From NCBI RefSeq assembly GCF_048820915.1, contig NZ_JBMERR010000005.1, forward strand, positions 143,385-207,384: DNA of 64,000 nucleotides, given 5' to 3'. Position 1 is the stretch's first letter; every line of letters begins with the position of its first letter. The notes under the pieces were generated by a model that saw nothing but the letters and a program-made list of their open reading frames with translations, searched no databases and was not told the origin of the DNA. The stretch is from Cribrihabitans_A pelagius. Its GTDB lineage: Bacteria > Pseudomonadota > Alphaproteobacteria > Rhodobacterales > Rhodobacteraceae. Positions 63,843 to 64,000 of this stretch are shown one piece after another. The translations under genes and the position numbers were made by a program.

Positions 63843-64000
63843 ATGTTGCATTATGTTGGTCTGGACGTGTCCGTCAAATCCGTGTCGATCTGTGTTGTCG
63901 ATGAAGGTGGCGAGGTGCTGGCGCGCGGCGAAACCAGTTCGGATCCGGACGAGATTGCATCGTTTATTTCCGAACATTCCGCCAAGCCCGAGCGGATCGT
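63843..64000 (+). mobile_element. IS110-family transposase, N-terminal part (runs off window)
   Basis: The frame from ATG at 63843 stays open to the right edge: MLHYVGLDVSVKSVSICVV and then DEGGEVLARGETSS. The YVGLDVSVKS start carries the first Asp of the DEDD (RuvC-like) catalytic set of IS110/IS1111 transposases. Only about 52 residues are visible, so completeness cannot be judged. It is the only mobile-element gene seen in the window. Confidence 0.85.

Overview
The window looks like a chromosomal segment of a marine Rhodobacteraceae (Roseobacter group) bacterium, most like Leisingera/Phaeobacter/Ruegeria. Reasons seen in the sequence: high G+C; CckA with TTAA-N7-TTAA boxes of the CtrA type; a GAAC-N7-GAAC SOS box before recA; an iscR-led SUF operon with a TTAGAA-N3-TTCTAA box; a type II DAHP synthase; and the phoR-pstSCAB-phoU-phoB order. 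The genus is inference from gene content. Most of the window is housekeeping chromosome with short intergenic gaps. The only mobile DNA is the start of an IS110-type transposase at the right edge.

Layout. 1-8.8 kb: partial RACo-type ASKHA/ferredoxin protein, guaB, an RsmB-type methyltransferase, cckA, a small sulfotransferase-like protein, recA. 8.9-17.8 kb: alaS with a DUF1330 gene, typA, an SMR transporter, a class II glutamine amidotransferase, and a tightly coupled hydrolase / small protein / double-HD operon. 17.9-25.4 kb: the Fe-S assembly operon iscR-iscS-sufB-sufC-sufD-two membrane proteins-sufS. 25.5-28.2 kb: a two-gene phosphonate oxidation unit (tmpB, tmpA) and a divergent LysR regulator. 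28.2-36.4 kb: tRNA-Arg(CCG), a MepK-like and an LdtD-like murein enzyme placed back to back, lpxD-ACP-ketoacyl synthase, an IalB-like periplasmic protein, and a HerA-like ATPase with a structured upstream region. 36.5-41.8 kb: a five-gene branched-chain amino acid type ABC transporter. 42-47.5 kb: PQQ-type sugar dehydrogenase, a GlxA-type regulator, DAHP synthase, and a TetR/oxidoreductase pair with a double operator. 47.6-50.8 kb: a PAS protein divergent from yicC-gmk-gamma carbonic anhydrase. 50.9-58.3 kb: the phosphate regulon block. 58.4-64 kb: LysR, glutaryl-CoA dehydrogenase, an 878-bp gene-free tract rich in TGCAA, tesB, a serine hydrolase, and IS110.

How the parts fit. CckA feeds the CtrA phosphorelay. 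A perfect CtrA-type box lies upstream of cckA, and another pair lies between the PAS gene and yicC. Iron control is suggested by an Irr-type box ahead of an IscR that lacks the usual cysteine ligands. The Pho block has an 11-bp-phased Pho box and may supply PhoB control for phosphate scavenging. TmpA/TmpB would release phosphate and glycine betaine from 2-trimethylaminoethylphosphonate.

Least-explained elements: a 165-bp hairpin repeat present twice (6716 and 11999); a putative 70-nt minus-strand RNA at 34559-34628; a hairpin that would mask a leader ORF ahead of the HerA-like gene; two membrane proteins embedded in the SUF operon; and the TGCAA-rich tract at 60.7-61.3 kb.
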